Shown here: positions 22,007 through 33,959 of the stretch, piece after piece
Layout of the letters: every line of letters starts with the position of its first letter
Position numbering within the stretch: position 1 is the first letter of the stretch
Source: Favolaschia claudopus
Lineage: Eukaryota > Basidiomycota > Agaricomycetes > Agaricales > Mycenaceae
Assembly: GCA_037176885.1 (NCBI GenBank)
Contig: JAWWNJ010000122.1
Span: forward strand, 186,001 to 250,000
Length of the DNA: 64,000 nucleotides
Direction: 5' to 3'
Made by a program: the position numbers and the translations under genes
The notes under the pieces: generated by a model
The model's database searches: none
Seen by the model: the letters and a program-made list of their open reading frames with translations, nothing else
What the model was told of the DNA's origin: nothing

Positions 22007-23323
22007 ATGAGCGAGATTTTTGCGCTTCTCCCGCGACCAAGCAGATCTGCTGTGCTGCAAGTGTCGAAGGTGTTTATGGCGACTGCAGAGGCTACCAAAA
22101 CGCTCTGGACAGACCTGGATTTTGGTCCTGCGTCTGAGGAGCAGGATCTAGTTGCTGCTGGACAATGGATGAAGCGCTCGGGCTCGCTTCTTCTCAATGT
22201 AATCATCCGGAGAGATCCAGCGCGGGTTGACCACCTCAATAGCCCACCCCTCATGCGGCTAGGGCACATCCTGCAGATCATCTCCCTTGACCCCCACCGA
22301 ATTCGGGAATTAACTTTCCAAGGTCCCCACACCGATGCCGAAACTGTACACGACTTCTTGCTCATGCATTCGTTCCCAAGCCTCCTCTCTCTCACAATCA
22401 AACTCGAGACACACTGGATAACTATCGTGAATTATGGAGCGCCGGCTGTCGTCACACTGGCTCATCCCCCTCTCATTTTTCACGCCTCGTACAACTTGGT
22501 TAATTTGCGTCGCCTTCGCTTGATACACTTCCCGCCTTTCCTACCCGTCTCCCCTCCAAACGCTAGTAACTTGACTGAGGTCGTCTTTGGGCCAACCGGG
22601 GGAATACGGGCTCCCCCACTTCAGTTCAAGGAGGCTCTCGAGAGCTCGCCCAACCTCGAACGGCTTGGATTCATCCGCGAGTTGCTGGGGATGGATCAAC
22701 AAGACCTTTCTGGGCTTACAGTGGTGCTTCCCGCACTTACTACGCTAGCTTTTCACAATACCCCGCCTTCACTCCTGTATCAGCTCCTTTCAGCGTTTGA
22801 CATGGCCAACTTCACTACAATTCTCATTGCTCTGAGCACCGGTGATGGGCAAGACGGCGATCACCCCACACAGTTGATTGCCACACTTCATGACCCCTTC
22901 ATCGCCTCCCGCATTCGAAGCTTGACCATCAGGAGCCTGGCTTATCCATGTGAACCTTCCTTTTTCGCCCCATTCACTGCGCTTCAAACGCTCGCACTCG
23001 ACTTCTCCGGTTCCCTGCCCCGGGAGTATTGGACAGCTCTTGCAGATCCGGCTTGCGGAGGGCCAGAGAGGCTTCCTGACCTCCGCAATTTGCAACTTGT
23101 GAACGTGCAGCCTGCTCAGGCTCAAGAGATTGTCATGCTTCGACGTAATGAAAATCAAGCAGACCTTCGATGTCTCGAACTACACTTGTTCCGTCTTGAT
23201 GCGCTGCACGCTCGTCGACGACAATGGAGTGCATGGTTACAGGCAAAGGTCTCTACCTTCTCTATCTACGACATAGCAGACGCTCGCACATATCGCCAGA
23301 ATAGGGGTTTCTTTGCTTTGTAG
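22007..23323 (+). CDS. F-box-like / LRR-like protein
   Basis: This is an uninterrupted frame of 438 residues, the longest in the window. It begins MSEIFALLPRPSRSAVLQVS, which corresponds to the middle of an F-box (LPxExxSEIF followed by a Ser/Val helix). In-frame upstream codons read APET before the Met, so the true start may lie in an upstream exon ending near a TTCTCTAG acceptor. Residues 32-40 (TLWTDLDFG) match the 'LW' segment after the F-box. The rest is irregular leucine-rich sequence, with units such as LVNLRRLRLIHFP and LQTLALDFSG. F-box proteins recruit substrates to SCF ubiquitin ligases; such paralogues are highly expanded in Agaricomycetes and their substrates are mostly unknown. 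It converges with the minus-strand gene at 23417-24022, 93 bp away. Confidence 0.82.
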   Translation: MSEIFALLPRPSRSAVLQVSKVFMATAEATKTLWTDLDFGPASEEQDLVAAGQWMKRSGSLLLNVIIRRDPARVDHLNSPPLMRLGHILQIISLDPHRIRELTFQGPHTDAETVHDFLLMHSFPSLLSLTIKLETHWITIVNYGAPAVVTLAHPPLIFHASYNLVNLRRLRLIHFPPFLPVSPPNASNLTEVVFGPTGGIRAPPLQFKEALESSPNLERLGFIRELLGMDQQDLSGLTVVLPALTTLAFHNTPPSLLYQLLSAFDMANFTTILIALSTGDGQDGDHPTQLIATLHDPFIASRIRSLTIRSLAYPCEPSFFAPFTALQTLALDFSGSLPREYWTALADPACGGPERLPDLRNLQLVNVQPAQAQEIVMLRRNENQADLRCLELHLFRLDALHARRRQWSAWLQAKVSTFSIYDIADARTYRQNRGFFAL

Positions 23324-23416
23324 TTTTCTGCTTTATTCACCCAATTTATTATTTATTGTCGCACACTATGCTACTTTGTCCTTTGTTCAATCGACAATAA
23401 TAGCAAGCTTGATCTA

Positions 23417-24022
23417 CTAGGTAGACGACCGAATGAGCGGGATAGGTGGGGGAAGGTCCGGCACTGCGATCTGCAGGGAAGCGTCATCGAGCAAATCTTC
23501 GCAAGCATGAAGATAAATATCCCGCATCCGCTCCGAGTCTGTCTTCGACCACTCAACCCGGCCCTCCTTCAGTGCCAGGTATACTTGCTCTTCCTCCACC
23601 TCCGTCAGATGCGCAACATAGGCGACGCAGAATGAGACAGCAGCGACGGCCTCAACAACCTCTTTAAACTCATCTTGGACTGCATCGTTCCCAGCAGCAT
23701 TGGGGGACCGTGCAAGTACGCTCTCCACCACGCTAGATGTGAAATCGAGAACAAGCCGCTCGTGAGGGGGTACGTGCCACAGAGTGAGACTTGGGGCGAT
23801 CGCAAATTCGAATGGGACGGATACGGTCGCTCCGCTGCTAAGTTCCATTGTTGGCAGGTTGTCGCGATGCAAAAAATCTTGCTGGATTTGAGAAAAGAGC
23901 GGAGTTTGCGGTTCATGCTCCAGGAATTGATTGATGAGGCGAGTTCTGTGAGAGGATAGGGCGATTTCAATCCGTTGACTCGAAGGAAACGCCATGGAGA
24001 TATGGCGCGGATTCCCCAGCAT
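23417..24022 (-). CDS. Hypothetical protein, 201 aa
   Basis: A single-exon open frame with an ATG at 24022; a second ATG at 23995 gives a shorter start. Glu-rich helical segments occupy about residues 120-165, and the C-terminus is proline-rich. No family was recognised. It lies directly downstream of the Ulp1-like gene on the same strand and could be an accessory gene of that transposon or an unrelated host gene. Convergent to the F-box-like gene. Confidence 0.5.
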   Translation of the reverse strand: MLGNPRHISMAFPSSQRIEIALSSHRTRLINQFLEHEPQTPLFSQIQQDFLHRDNLPTMELSSGATVSVPFEFAIAPSLTLWHVPPHERLVLDFTSSVVESVLARSPNAAGNDAVQDEFKEVVEAVAAVSFCVAYVAHLTEVEEEQVYLALKEGRVEWSKTDSERMRDIYLHACEDLLDDASLQIAVPDLPPPIPLIRSST

Positions 24023-24063
24023 AGAAGCCGGCCATTTTATCGGGGGAAGCTGGATTTATTAAT

Positions 24064-24335
24064 TTACATCAGTTTGTAGGGTAGATAATCAATTGAGTGA
24101 CACACCTCAGCAGGCGTTCGAAAAGAAGAGGCAGCATCAATCCACTCCTCATAACTGCGCACGAACTGCCCACACGGCCGATCATCGTCTTTCATCCACA
24201 GCAGGTCACAAAGCCATTCAAGCGTAACATAATCACGATCGGGCAAATGAACAGCGATGGTCCGAGCAGGAAGGAATAATCCCGCATTGGTAGGGCTTGG
24301 GAAGAACACCGCGTGGCCGACAGCGCTAAGTAATC
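24064..24335 (-). CDS. Short frame after the Ulp1-like domain (possible last exon)
   Basis: The frame reads AVGHAVFFPSPTNAGLFLP through to a stop at 24064. It has no ATG, but a GATTTAG acceptor precedes it. It may be an extra C-terminal exon of the Ulp1-like gene, which otherwise stops at 24335, or a separate fragment. No motif was recognised. Confidence 0.35.
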
Positions 24336-26420
24336 TAAATCAGCCATTTATTCGGTGTCGAGTCAGCGAAAAACAAATACTCGAGAGGAATGCGGCGGCG
24401 AGCAACTTTCGGCATAATACCCAGCGCCTTGTGATTGTCAGAGTTCGCGTAGATGGCTGCGCAGAGCCGATTCGCGATCGAAACACGACTCCGCTTTGCC
24501 GATTCCGGAGTGAAGGTCATGAATGTAGGGTCAACGTCTTGAGCCACGGCTTGAATGAACACGAGCATATATATGCCGCAGTCAACGGTGTTCAACTGTT
24601 TTGGGACATGGACCTGACTCTGTCAAAGAAAAATGAGAACAAAGTGTGAATGCGGCAAAGACAGTGTATTTACCGCAACCAATAATTCCTTTGCGGGGGC
24701 GTACATCCATTCCTGCGGCAACTGTTGACCATCATACACCTTTGAATGCTCCCATTTCAACATTTCGAGGACACGTCCGAGCACCGCGGCACCTCGTCGA
24801 TCCGCACCGTTCATCCAACTGTCATAGATGCGAACACGCTTCTCCGAGAAGAAAGCAGTTGCCAACAGCCAGTGGTCGTTATTCTCCCAGAAAACGGGGA
24901 TAATAAGCAATCGCTTTTCGAAAATGTTAATCTGTGTTAAGTGAGTTTTAATTGTGCGAAAAAGAAGTGCAATAAGCACCGACCTCCTCGAACCATCGCA
25001 CACGGGCCCCAAACCTAGGGTTTGACCTGGGCGGAGGAGCCATCCCCGTCGGATCACGCTTTGCATGCACAAGCGCATTCCGAAAAACGGAATCAGCGAA
25101 CAGAAAAGGCAGATCCTCACGTTGTTGCTCTGGTCGAAGTCGAAGATAATCCCGAAGAAACAGTTCGAGATACCCGTCAATCACATATTCAGATGTCCAC
25201 TCGTCCTCCACCAACTTCCGCAGTCGTGAAGGTGGTACATCAAGGTCGCCTGTGATATGCCAAGTCGTGTCGTTGGAGTCCGGGGTCAGCAGATTTCGAT
25301 ACCGCTCATCAATCTTTTCAGAAACAGAATTTGGCAACAGCAGCGTCTGCAAATCTGGCGGCGCAGCTGCTTGACTGAATTCGGGGGGTCTACGCGAGAT
25401 CTGCGGTGATTAATCATGTTAACAGTGGAACGTCTTCGAGTTTGTAAGCAGCTTACGATTGACCCGGGCGGCAAATGATCATGTCTTACCACAGGATTAA
25501 AATCCCGGAAGGTTTTGTCGAGAAGAGCGGCGGGCAAGCCTTCGGGATCGGTGAGAAAATTGAGATATAGCAGGCGTAGACGCTGCTTGAGATCCTGAAC
25601 GTTGATCTTTGGCACCTGTGGATCGAAATTCAACAGGATCGAAACCCCGAACAACACAGCCCAGAAACCGCAGCTGAAGGGATCATCCTGCAGGCCTAAG
25701 TATATCGGTTGTGTGTTCAATGCTCCAGTGATGATCTATATTGAGGTTTGACTGGAGACACTTCAAAAGCTCGGTGCATGGACTCACTGGTGGCACAGAC
25801 GGTCTCTGAGGCAGAAAGAACTGGTTGAGAAACCACTGATCTCGAACGTCGTAAAGGGTAGGGCCTTCCTCTGGGCAATGGAGGGAGTTCAACCACACAA
25901 ATCCTGGTGGATCTGCCCGGAGCGAGTGATAAAAAGTCGTCCAGTGGTCAGCGCGACACTCGAAATAAACAATGTGCCGAATCGACTGGTGGTCTCGCGT
26001 GGACAGTAAATCGGCAAGGAAATTTACTTTGCCAGCTCTCAGCTGTAAAAATCAATGAATGGATTTCTCGCTTTGATTAGAGTGCCGACTTACTTGTTCA
26101 ACTGTCAACGGCGTCATCCAATTCATAGAACGAAGCTTGTCACGAAACCCGAGCTCAGCCGGACCAGCAACAAAAATGATCCCTTCCTTTATCGCAACCG
26201 TGGAGTTGTTGAAAAGTGCAACAAATACCCCAACCTCGTCCAGGCGGAGTTTATACTCAGGGCCAAGCCATGCCGTAGTGTTTTCCAGTGTTGTGAGAGC
26301 TAGATCTTGGGCCGTCAGGGCGTCACCGGCTTCCGATGATGAATTTGAGGGGGATGGAGAAGGCAGCGATGACTGGTGCTTAGAATGGCGCACAGAACGT
26401 CGTCTGCGGGGTACAGCCAA
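24335..26420 (-). CDS. Tandem Ulp1-like (C48) cysteine peptidase region
   Basis: Two Ulp1-type domains follow each other. Domain A has HWTTFYHSL, then WLNSL, then GLQDDPFSCGFWAV (His, Asn where Asp is usual, Gln, Cys). Domain B has NNDHWLLATAFF, then VRIYDSW, then KQLNTVDCGIYM (His, Asp, Gln, Cys complete). A 54-bp intron (24620-24673) separates the Asp and Cys exons of domain B. Other exon limits were not fixed. Ulp1-like peptidases cleave ubiquitin-like proteins, and copies carried by fungal MULE-type transposons are known. The N-terminus (26052-26420) is Ser/Pro-rich. It lies downstream of the transposase on the same strand and is likely part of the same large transcript or polyprotein. 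Confidence 0.7.
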
Positions 26421-26965
26421 AATACCGAGGCGCCAGAGTCGATGGAGTCGGTTAAGATGAGGAATGCGTCGGGCGAATGGTGCGTCTCGATAAAAAGCAG
26501 GGAGCAGACTATTCCGGTGAAGCCGAACTCGCTTTGCTGGTCCCCGTTTTTTGATGAAGCGTGGACTATGGTATCCGTATAAACCAGCTTTGGCCGTTGT
26601 GATCTTCTTCCTACGCCAGGGACGAAGCGGCTTTGCATTGGCAGGTCGTCCTGGTCGCCCTATTGAAATCGAAAGTTCAGGTAAGTCGGTTTTGACAGAG
26701 GAGACAGCAATTCCTCACCGCGATACACTCCCGTGTCAGGCTCGGCCAAACCGGTCTTTTCATCTTCCTCCCACTTCCGTAATTTTGCCCCGACCGAATC
26801 GAGCTCCGCATCAACTGTGCTGTCGTAAGGTAGTTTCGGTGCTCGCCCTTTGGTGCGCCGTTTTCCCTTCTACTTTGACTTTGATGTTGCTTCAGAACTG
26901 ACCCCGTGTCTCTCGGTCTCCGCCTCCACCGCTAGAAAATGCTGATTAGATGTGAGGAATAATAT

Positions 26966-29900
26966 TTAATGGGAAAAGATCACACCTTTCCATTTAGCGC
27001 TCTGCCCGTTCGCCCGTAGCAAGCGGACAGCAATGATATCCGCGCAAGCTTTGCCTGTGTACAGGTAGCTCTCGCAGTTACAAGATAACGGTGTCAATAC
27101 CACCGTGTATTGTGTGGGAACGCCGCTTCTGGGATTGACGGTGAGTCCATGGTCCTCACGTCGTTCCAATTTCTACTGTCACTCACATTACTCGGTCCAC
27201 AGTGAAAACTTCAGGATTCTCAGTACGCTGCACCGCATCAGCCTCCCAAAGTCGGTTGGCTTTGTCATGCAGCTCCACGAAAGCCTTCGGAGGTGCACGG
27301 TCAGGAGTCGGAAAGTATCGAAAATACGGAAGATGATGATTTAGAATAACCGATGCAAGCTGGTCGATACTATAAACTGATATGAGATTCCGAACTCAAT
27401 GCAGTGCACGCAAGTACATACCGTTTGTTGTGCTTGTTGTCAAGAAAAACCGTGTTGAACTGCTTGAATGCTGTCTCCGCCCAGTTGTTTGTATTCCAAG
27501 TCCCGTCACGACTTTGGCCGGGGGGCATTCCAATGTCCGTGAATAGAGCTAAGCAGAAGAGATCAAGGGGCGCTGAGACGGAAACCCGAACGGACGTACG
27601 GATCCAAGGCGATACAAACCAGTTCTTGTCAAAGTAATCCCATACGACCTCCAGAACTGACTTGTTCGATTCCTTGGCCTTCTTTGTCCTGGCGCGTGGT
27701 TTCCCCCGGGCACGAGACACCTGGCGGGCAGCGTTGTTTCCCTGGCTGGCCACAGAGACACGTTCCGCTGCATCTCTGGCTGCTAACTCGTCGCGATCAG
27801 TGTTTCCCAGTAGGTGAACGAGTCCTTCGCGAAAGTTGCTCTTTGTGTCGTCCCATTGGTCCCATGATCGACACCGCTGCAATATGCGAAACAAGATGAG
27901 AATCTCAGCCTTGATTGAGATCGGAATAGCAAAGCCAAGCCCCTGGGAACCATCGTCGAAATCGAATCGGAGAATAGCGAAAATGATGTGGAATTGGCAG
28001 AGCCGGATCCAGTAGTTCGTAATACCCAGTTCCAGAAGTGCTAAGAGTCGGGTTGAATCCACCACATCTGGTTTTGAGACATCACATACCGTCAACGAGC
28101 CCATTCAATTCCGAGCGCGATTTGTCGATCATGATGTTCGTAAAGTCAAACCCGTTTTCTGCTATGTGTTTGCACCGTGAGAACAGTTGCTCCTGTGCGG
28201 CCACATCGCGATCGTGGATTTTCGACTTGTCTGTATTTCCGAATGAAGCAGATGAGGATTATCATGTTCAAGTACGCACCATTGGCAACTTCCTGTGCGC
28301 GTGCCTCAATCTTTTTGATAGTCTCAACGAACCAGTTCTTGATAGTGGGGGCTTGAATGTTGGCGGAGATGAGATATGCGCCTTCGACAATTAAAAGGTC
28401 AGTAGAGATGGATATAGAAGCCAACAACACGAGCTGACCGGGCATGACATGCTTCCCTTCGTTGGCTGTGCAAAGAACTGTTGTTGCTGCTCGGTTCTCG
28501 TTCCGCAAACGATGCGTTGAGTCCACGAAAATAGTGCCATCAGGCCCGGCCGTGTTCAGTATCGTGCTATCGAGTGAGAAGTCGTCGGTAATTGCCACCG
28601 TGAATTTGGACTTGTCATCAGGTGCAGTGAAGTCATGCTCGGTGTGACTGCAGGTTGATCAGATTCGAAGAAATAGTAATTATAATCGACACGCACTAGT
28701 ACATATCGCGAGGATTGAGGTCCACCATGAGTTTGGTAGCTCGGAACGGATTGCGGGCCAAACGAAGCCGCTGTTTGCCGGCTCGTAGCATATCGCGAAC
28801 CTGTTTACCAGTTGGAATCCGATGGCGGGGTAGCGGTGCGTCAACGCCAGAGGTGTTCCTTAACATAAAATTTTGCACCAGGTCTGTGACGCCGTTAAAT
28901 GGAGCCCGCTTCCACCGAAATAAAGAAATGACCTCGTTGTATCGCAGCAGCGCTCGCTCCGAATCGTCGGCCGCGGTCCAGAATCTGAAGTCGAAGAAAA
29001 CGGGAAGCCATGAGGAGCATCCACTGTGCTGGGGATGCGTCTTCATGAGTGTGGAGCTGCCATATGTTGACCACCGCAAGGTCGTCCGCCGTTACCTCAA
29101 ACTTTACGAAATTCGTAAGCGTCCGCAAATGGAGAAAGAAAAGCAAAAAGAAAAAACACTCACCCGAAGTCTCACTCCCGAACCGCATTTGTTCCACCGT
29201 CCACGGCTCTCATCAGCTTAGCTATCATCATCATCAATCTCGACCTTCTTCTTTTTTCCCCGCCTTTCTTTCCCCTCATCCTCATTGTCCTCCTCGTCCT
29301 CCTCGCTTTCCGACTCACTGCTGGTATCCAATGGTTCACCACCCGGAGTCGGCGGCGGCTCAAGATCATGGACACCGGCACAAAAGTATGTCCATCGCCA
29401 GACAGGTCTCTTATCCGCAATGGCACGCTCCTTGAGCTCGGGGGATGCTGCGTGGGCCCAACGTACTACCAACTTGCGCGCGCGAATGTCATTCGGTGAA
29501 TCTCCGGGGTGTCCGAATTCCACCAATCTGACAACTTGACATCCGCTGTGGGACTTCGGCTGGTAATCATTTTTCTGAATGAAGTTTAAGCATTGATGCG
29601 ATGAGTAGTATATTCCAAATGATGCATCACTTGCCTGTTCATTGAACCACGCTGGGAGGTCCTCTGTATTGAGCGTAGCAATTTTGCGGTAGCCCTGTCG
29701 AGCATGATCAATGGACTGCAACCAAACTGGAGTCTGGTTGCGGTCAACACGCTCCGATGCAACGCCGTATTCCTCTTGAGCAAGGAGAGTATCACGAGCA
29801 GCCTCGCCGGAAAGTGCCAGACCTGCACTGCCGTGCGCTGAAGCAGGTGGTGGAGCAGACGGCGACGGAGAGCGGGAGCGCAGCAGTGCGCTCCACCCGG

Positions 29901-30018
29901 CTTTAACCGCCTCCTTCCCCCTTTTAATCTTTTGTTTTATCCACTTCTTTCTTGGTCTCCCTACACCCTTCTTCTTCTTCTCGTCTGCGGAGTCTTCGGA
30001 TTCAGATTCGCTGGCCAT
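26966..30018 (-). CDS. MULE-type transposase with AT-hook and SWIM-type zinc finger
   Basis: The start is the ATG at 30018 (MASESESEDS); the same frame is open to 30171. Order of parts: an AT-hook (GVGRPRKKW) in a basic region; an acidic tail; ADDLAVVNIWQ; then PTGKQVRDML and RLARNPFRAT; then the DDE core. The core has TIFVDSTHRL (first Asp), NIMIDKSRSELN (second Asp), CQFHIIFAIL, and NNWAETAFKQF (Glu). A SWIM-like finger at about 26966-27169 (SCNCESY, then GKACADII) follows. These are hallmarks of Mutator-like transposases of basidiomycetes. At least five introns are needed. The junction at about 28100 is awkward (a 22-nt gap), so the gene may carry a frameshift. Confidence 0.72.
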
Positions 30019-30171
30019 GAGAGTCAAGACGACGGGAAGGGGACGTTGGCAGCGGAGGCAAATTTCGAAATGATGCGCACGGACCCGAAATCGTTTCATC
30101 GCACCTGGTGAGCGCAAACCAGTTCCGATGAATTTTGGGCTCCTTTCAATGGCATTGTAAGCCATGTACAA

Positions 30172-30738
30172 GGGTTTGTAACAAAACAGGGCTGACTAGT
30201 ATCAATATCCATGAAGATGGGACAGAAACTGAATAACAAGCACTCAAACCCAGTTTAGCCAGAGTTCATTGATAAGAGCCGGGGTGAGCAAATTATGTTT
30301 CATTGATCCCAGCCAGAAAGAATGAAACAGTGCACAAAAGGAATCACGGCCTGATTTGAAGTATCCAGGTGTCTGCAGGTTAGCGAAGAAAGAGTTTTAT
30401 TTCAGTGTATCGAGTCCAAGTGGCCACGTTGGAAGCCAAGATGAAGTTTTAATAAGTTGTGGTAATATAATTGCAAAGGCAGCCGAATCCAGAGACCGCG
30501 TGGAATCGCCAACAAACAGAGAGTGAGTGGAAGAAGCAAGGCGGAGGTGACAGCTGGCACTTCCAAACAAGGCAATTCGCTACGCAAAATTAGGACTGCC
30601 ACACATCAGAGATCAATACTGCCAAACAGAGAAAGATCCTTCGAAAACTGTGATATTCATGTAGCTTTGTAGCACGGTCCGGAATTGTGTTTGAAGTCCA
30701 GAGCAATCTGTACTAGCCGAAAATCGATATATGTTCAC
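30172..30738. other. Gap between transposase and tandem duplication
   Basis: No open frame longer than about 66 codons and no motif. It may hold the promoter of the minus-strand transposase gene. Confidence 0.3.
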
Positions 30739-31083
30739 GAAAAGGAAGCCCGCCGCCAATCCGATGTTTCCGTCAGCTTTTTTCACAGACAACCCAGTGC
30801 GAAACCTATTTCAGTCGAAGGGTAGAAGGTGTATCTTTGCAGTAATCGACTCAATATGTGAGTGAGGTCCATCCTCAGAGTGATATTAAACGACTCATCT
30901 CTGCCTTCCCAAAAAGGAAGCCCGCCGCCAATCCGATGTTTCCGTCAGCTTTTTCACAGACAACCCAGTGCGAAACCTATTTCAGTGGAAGGGTAGAAGG
31001 TGTATCTTTGCAGTAATCGACTCAATATGTGAGTGAGGTCCATCCTCAGAGTGAGATTAACCGACTCATCTCCGCCTTCTCTC
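30739..31083. repeat. 172-bp tandem duplication
   Basis: Two adjacent copies start AAAGGAAGCCCGCCGCCAAT at 30741 and 30913. They differ by a few bases and one T in a homopolymer. They lie between the transposase gene and the AT-hook gene. Confidence 0.92.
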
Positions 31084-31154
31084 AATCAGGAAACATGTGA
31101 ATCTGCAGTAAAACCTCTGAAGTTCCGACAGTCTGGAATTGCTGGCTGGAAGAG

Positions 31155-32366
31155 TCATTTATTCCCCGATCTAGTGGAGTAACGTCTAGCAGGTACACTA
31201 TCCCCGCTCCCCGCATCAGCGTTTTCCTTCTCTTCCTCAGCGCAAATCTTTGATCGCTTGCCAGCCCGAGGTATTGCTGATATCCGCTGGATAGTGGCCT
31301 TGGTGAGTGGCTTGCGAGGCCGCCCCCTCTCCCCAGTTCGCACCTTGATCGTCTGTTAGTTTGGATGCAGCTGCAAATAGATGACTCACTTTTTTCGGTC
31401 TCCCCACTTTGCCCTTGCGCAAAGAGGCTATTGCGTCCGGATCCAGCTTATTCCTCATAGGTTCCTTGAAGGAGGCGGGGCCGAGTGTTGTAGCGAACCC
31501 GGCCCTCGTCACGTCATTGAACGTATAAGGCTAAACTCAAAACATCAGAAAAGGAACATCTGACGGATAGCGAAAAGAAAATCATACCGTTGTATAAGCA
31601 ACTCGCCAGGTGGGCGGCGGTCTGGCTCGAATGACGTGGTACCGCTTGTTAGAGCCGCCTTCGAAGAATCTGACAGGAAGAAGCTTGAATTGCTTGTCGG
31701 TGGGGGCCCATCGTTTTGTGTACGGGTTGCCTGGTGACAATAAGTATAGGAAAGAAGAAGGGACCGGAGAAAGGCGATACCAATTATATGCCGAGGGTCT
31801 AGTAGCCCTCGCGATTGATAAAGGTCATACAGGGCTGCCGGTACGCGGACTTCTTCCTTGCGGTATACTTGAACGAAGCCGCGTAAAAAATTAGTGTCAG
31901 AGGTGAGATTGAACGAGAAAGGGTTCCCCGTGTTTGGAGTACCGCCACAGCGAGCAACATAGGTTTTCGATGAAAACTTCGCCATAAAAGTGGGGAAGGT
32001 TTCCCGAAGAGATCCATATAGGTCATCGTCTTCGCAGAGTACGTCAGCGGGGGTGTCGGGATGAAGAGCGCAGGAGAAAAGGAGGTCGTTAGCAAGATGT
32101 TGGCCAACGCCGCCGCCAGGACCATCAGGCTCAAGCAAGACATCGATGATGGGGGTGTCGGTACCATCTTCCAATACTTCATGTCGCCATTGATCCAGAG
32201 CTGCTAGCGCTTCGTTTGGTTCCAGCACCCAATCAGGACCGCCCTTGAATCGAGACCATAACCTGTTCTCCCATGTCTAGAAAAATAAACCAGTCAGTGG
32301 TGAAAGAAGCGCAGCTGTGATAGGACACACCTCCGAACCAGGGCTCATATCTTCCTCTGGCGACAT
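31155..32366 (-). CDS. AT-hook protein, 334 aa, five exons
   Basis: Exons 32366-32331, 32276-31781, 31730-31588, 31530-31390 and 31343-31155 join in frame with GT-AG introns of 54, 50, 57 and 46 bp; the last intron has an ACTAAC branch-like site. The proposed start is the ATG at 32366 (MSPEEDMSPG), the only in-frame ATG after an upstream stop; an earlier exon is possible. The body includes TWENRLWSRFKGGPDW, then PYTKRWAPTDKQF and RARPPPTWRVAYTTP. Two AT-hooks follow (KVGRPKK and GERGRPRKPL) at about residues 265-290, then a basic C-terminus. AT-hooks bind the minor groove of AT-rich DNA. The family was not recognised; the clean gene structure and position upstream of the transposase suggest a transposon-borne DNA-binding factor or a host gene. 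Confidence 0.75.
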
Positions 32367-32599
32367 CCTCTTGCACACCAGCTTGTGCGCCACAGCTTGA
32401 CCTCTCCCGGCGCCCTCCCATGATTCTTGGACAAGGATTTGAAAACCTTGATCGGTTCAAACTACGCCGAAAACATGATCGTAAGTACGAGAATACGATT
32501 AGTTTCGACGAATGAACACTGACGTGCTTATTTTCTACCATATAGGCCGAAACTATGCCATTTTGAATCGATTCTATGCCCGCACTGTGAGTTAATTCT

Positions 32600-33450
32600 G
32601 TTTGAATGTTAACCTATCCAAATCAACCCCGACCTTCTTCGTTCTTGTATCATATCACGTTCATTCAATTCTCTTGCACTTTGACTGACTACTTTGAATT
32701 CAGGCTTTCGTTCGCTTTATACCGTTCAAGTCCGGCACTATATGCTAGTATATCAACCATTCAATTTGTCGTCCGCTCTCTTTCACTTCATGTGAGCCAA
32801 TCTCGTTTATGTCGTCGAAATGCTGACTGACTTCGTCTTTGAAAGCTAACCCTAGTTTCTGGTTGTTCAACGAATACTCGCTATACCGAAACTATGACGG
32901 TGTGCCTTGGTTTACATTGACTGTTGACTGCTTACCGACTAGGAAGGCTGGAACTATGCCGGTTTGAATCACCGCTGATACTATGCGGGCATAGTGAGTC
33001 AATCCCGTTGTTATGTTCGAAACACTGATTGACTGACATGAAATATTTGAACCTTTTGAAGGCCAGAAGGCCAGGACTGTGCCCAATGGAATTGGATCGC
33101 ACGCGCGCGCGTGGTCAACTGTTTATAATGTTCACAGGTAAGCAAGGATTGACTCGGGGTTGTACTAACCCAGATCTCGACCGTATTCGAAGGTGTCTTG
33201 AGGTAAGCATTGGTTCAATACCTCATTTGTTTCGATGGTTGACTGTATCATCGACAACCATTATACGACTTACTTTCAAAGGAGGCAGTTTCAATGCAGG
33301 TAGACTCTATCCTGCATCGTTCGAGGATCAGCTTCCATCCTTTTGTCTTATTCTTAGTCTAACCCTTCACCTAGCTGTATATAAATCGGGAGGAGATCGG
33401 CATGAGGTGACGGTATATAAGGAGTCTCGTGGGTTGAAATTCAACTCACC
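32600..33450. other. Repeat-bearing intergenic region
   Basis: Diverged copies of a phrase like GAAACTATGCC(A/G)(T/G)TTTGAATC occur near 32550, 32885 and 32950, and a related phrase occurs near 33070. TATATAAA occurs at about 33378. No supported gene; open frames up to 180 codons lack motifs. Confidence 0.4.
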
Positions 33451-33959
33451 TCCATCCTTTCCCTCTTACCACGACGATTGTAGCGCCGAAACGGCAGCGG
33501 AGGGCGGGATTTTGGTACGTCGCCTCGATGTTGTTCGTACACGCGCAGATTGGGCTGATTTGACGAGTTAGGCGCCCGCGGCGCTTATGTGGTGATCTTG
33601 CGTTGGGACGGCGTGTGTGGGGCTGGGAGTGGGCATGGGGCGGGATGAGACGGCGGCTCGGGGTGATGAGGCAGGGTGGATGACCGGAGGCGATTCGGTG
33701 CCTCGGGGTCATTTCGGATGGCGAGGGCGGTGAGTTTGAGCGTCGTGTGGCTGGAGGAGCGTCGGCAGCGTCGGGAATGCGGGGAAGAGCGGCGGGTGGA
33801 GGGGTGTGGGAGAGTGGAGGTGGCGGCATAGCCGTAAGCCTCATACGAGTCGGTTAGCACCGGAATGGAGAGGTTATGAGGTGACGGACTTTTACTTTCC
33901 TTGATTGTTCCCTTTCTGATATCTTCACAGCGGCGTTCGAAGGCGGGCGGGGGTGGCGG

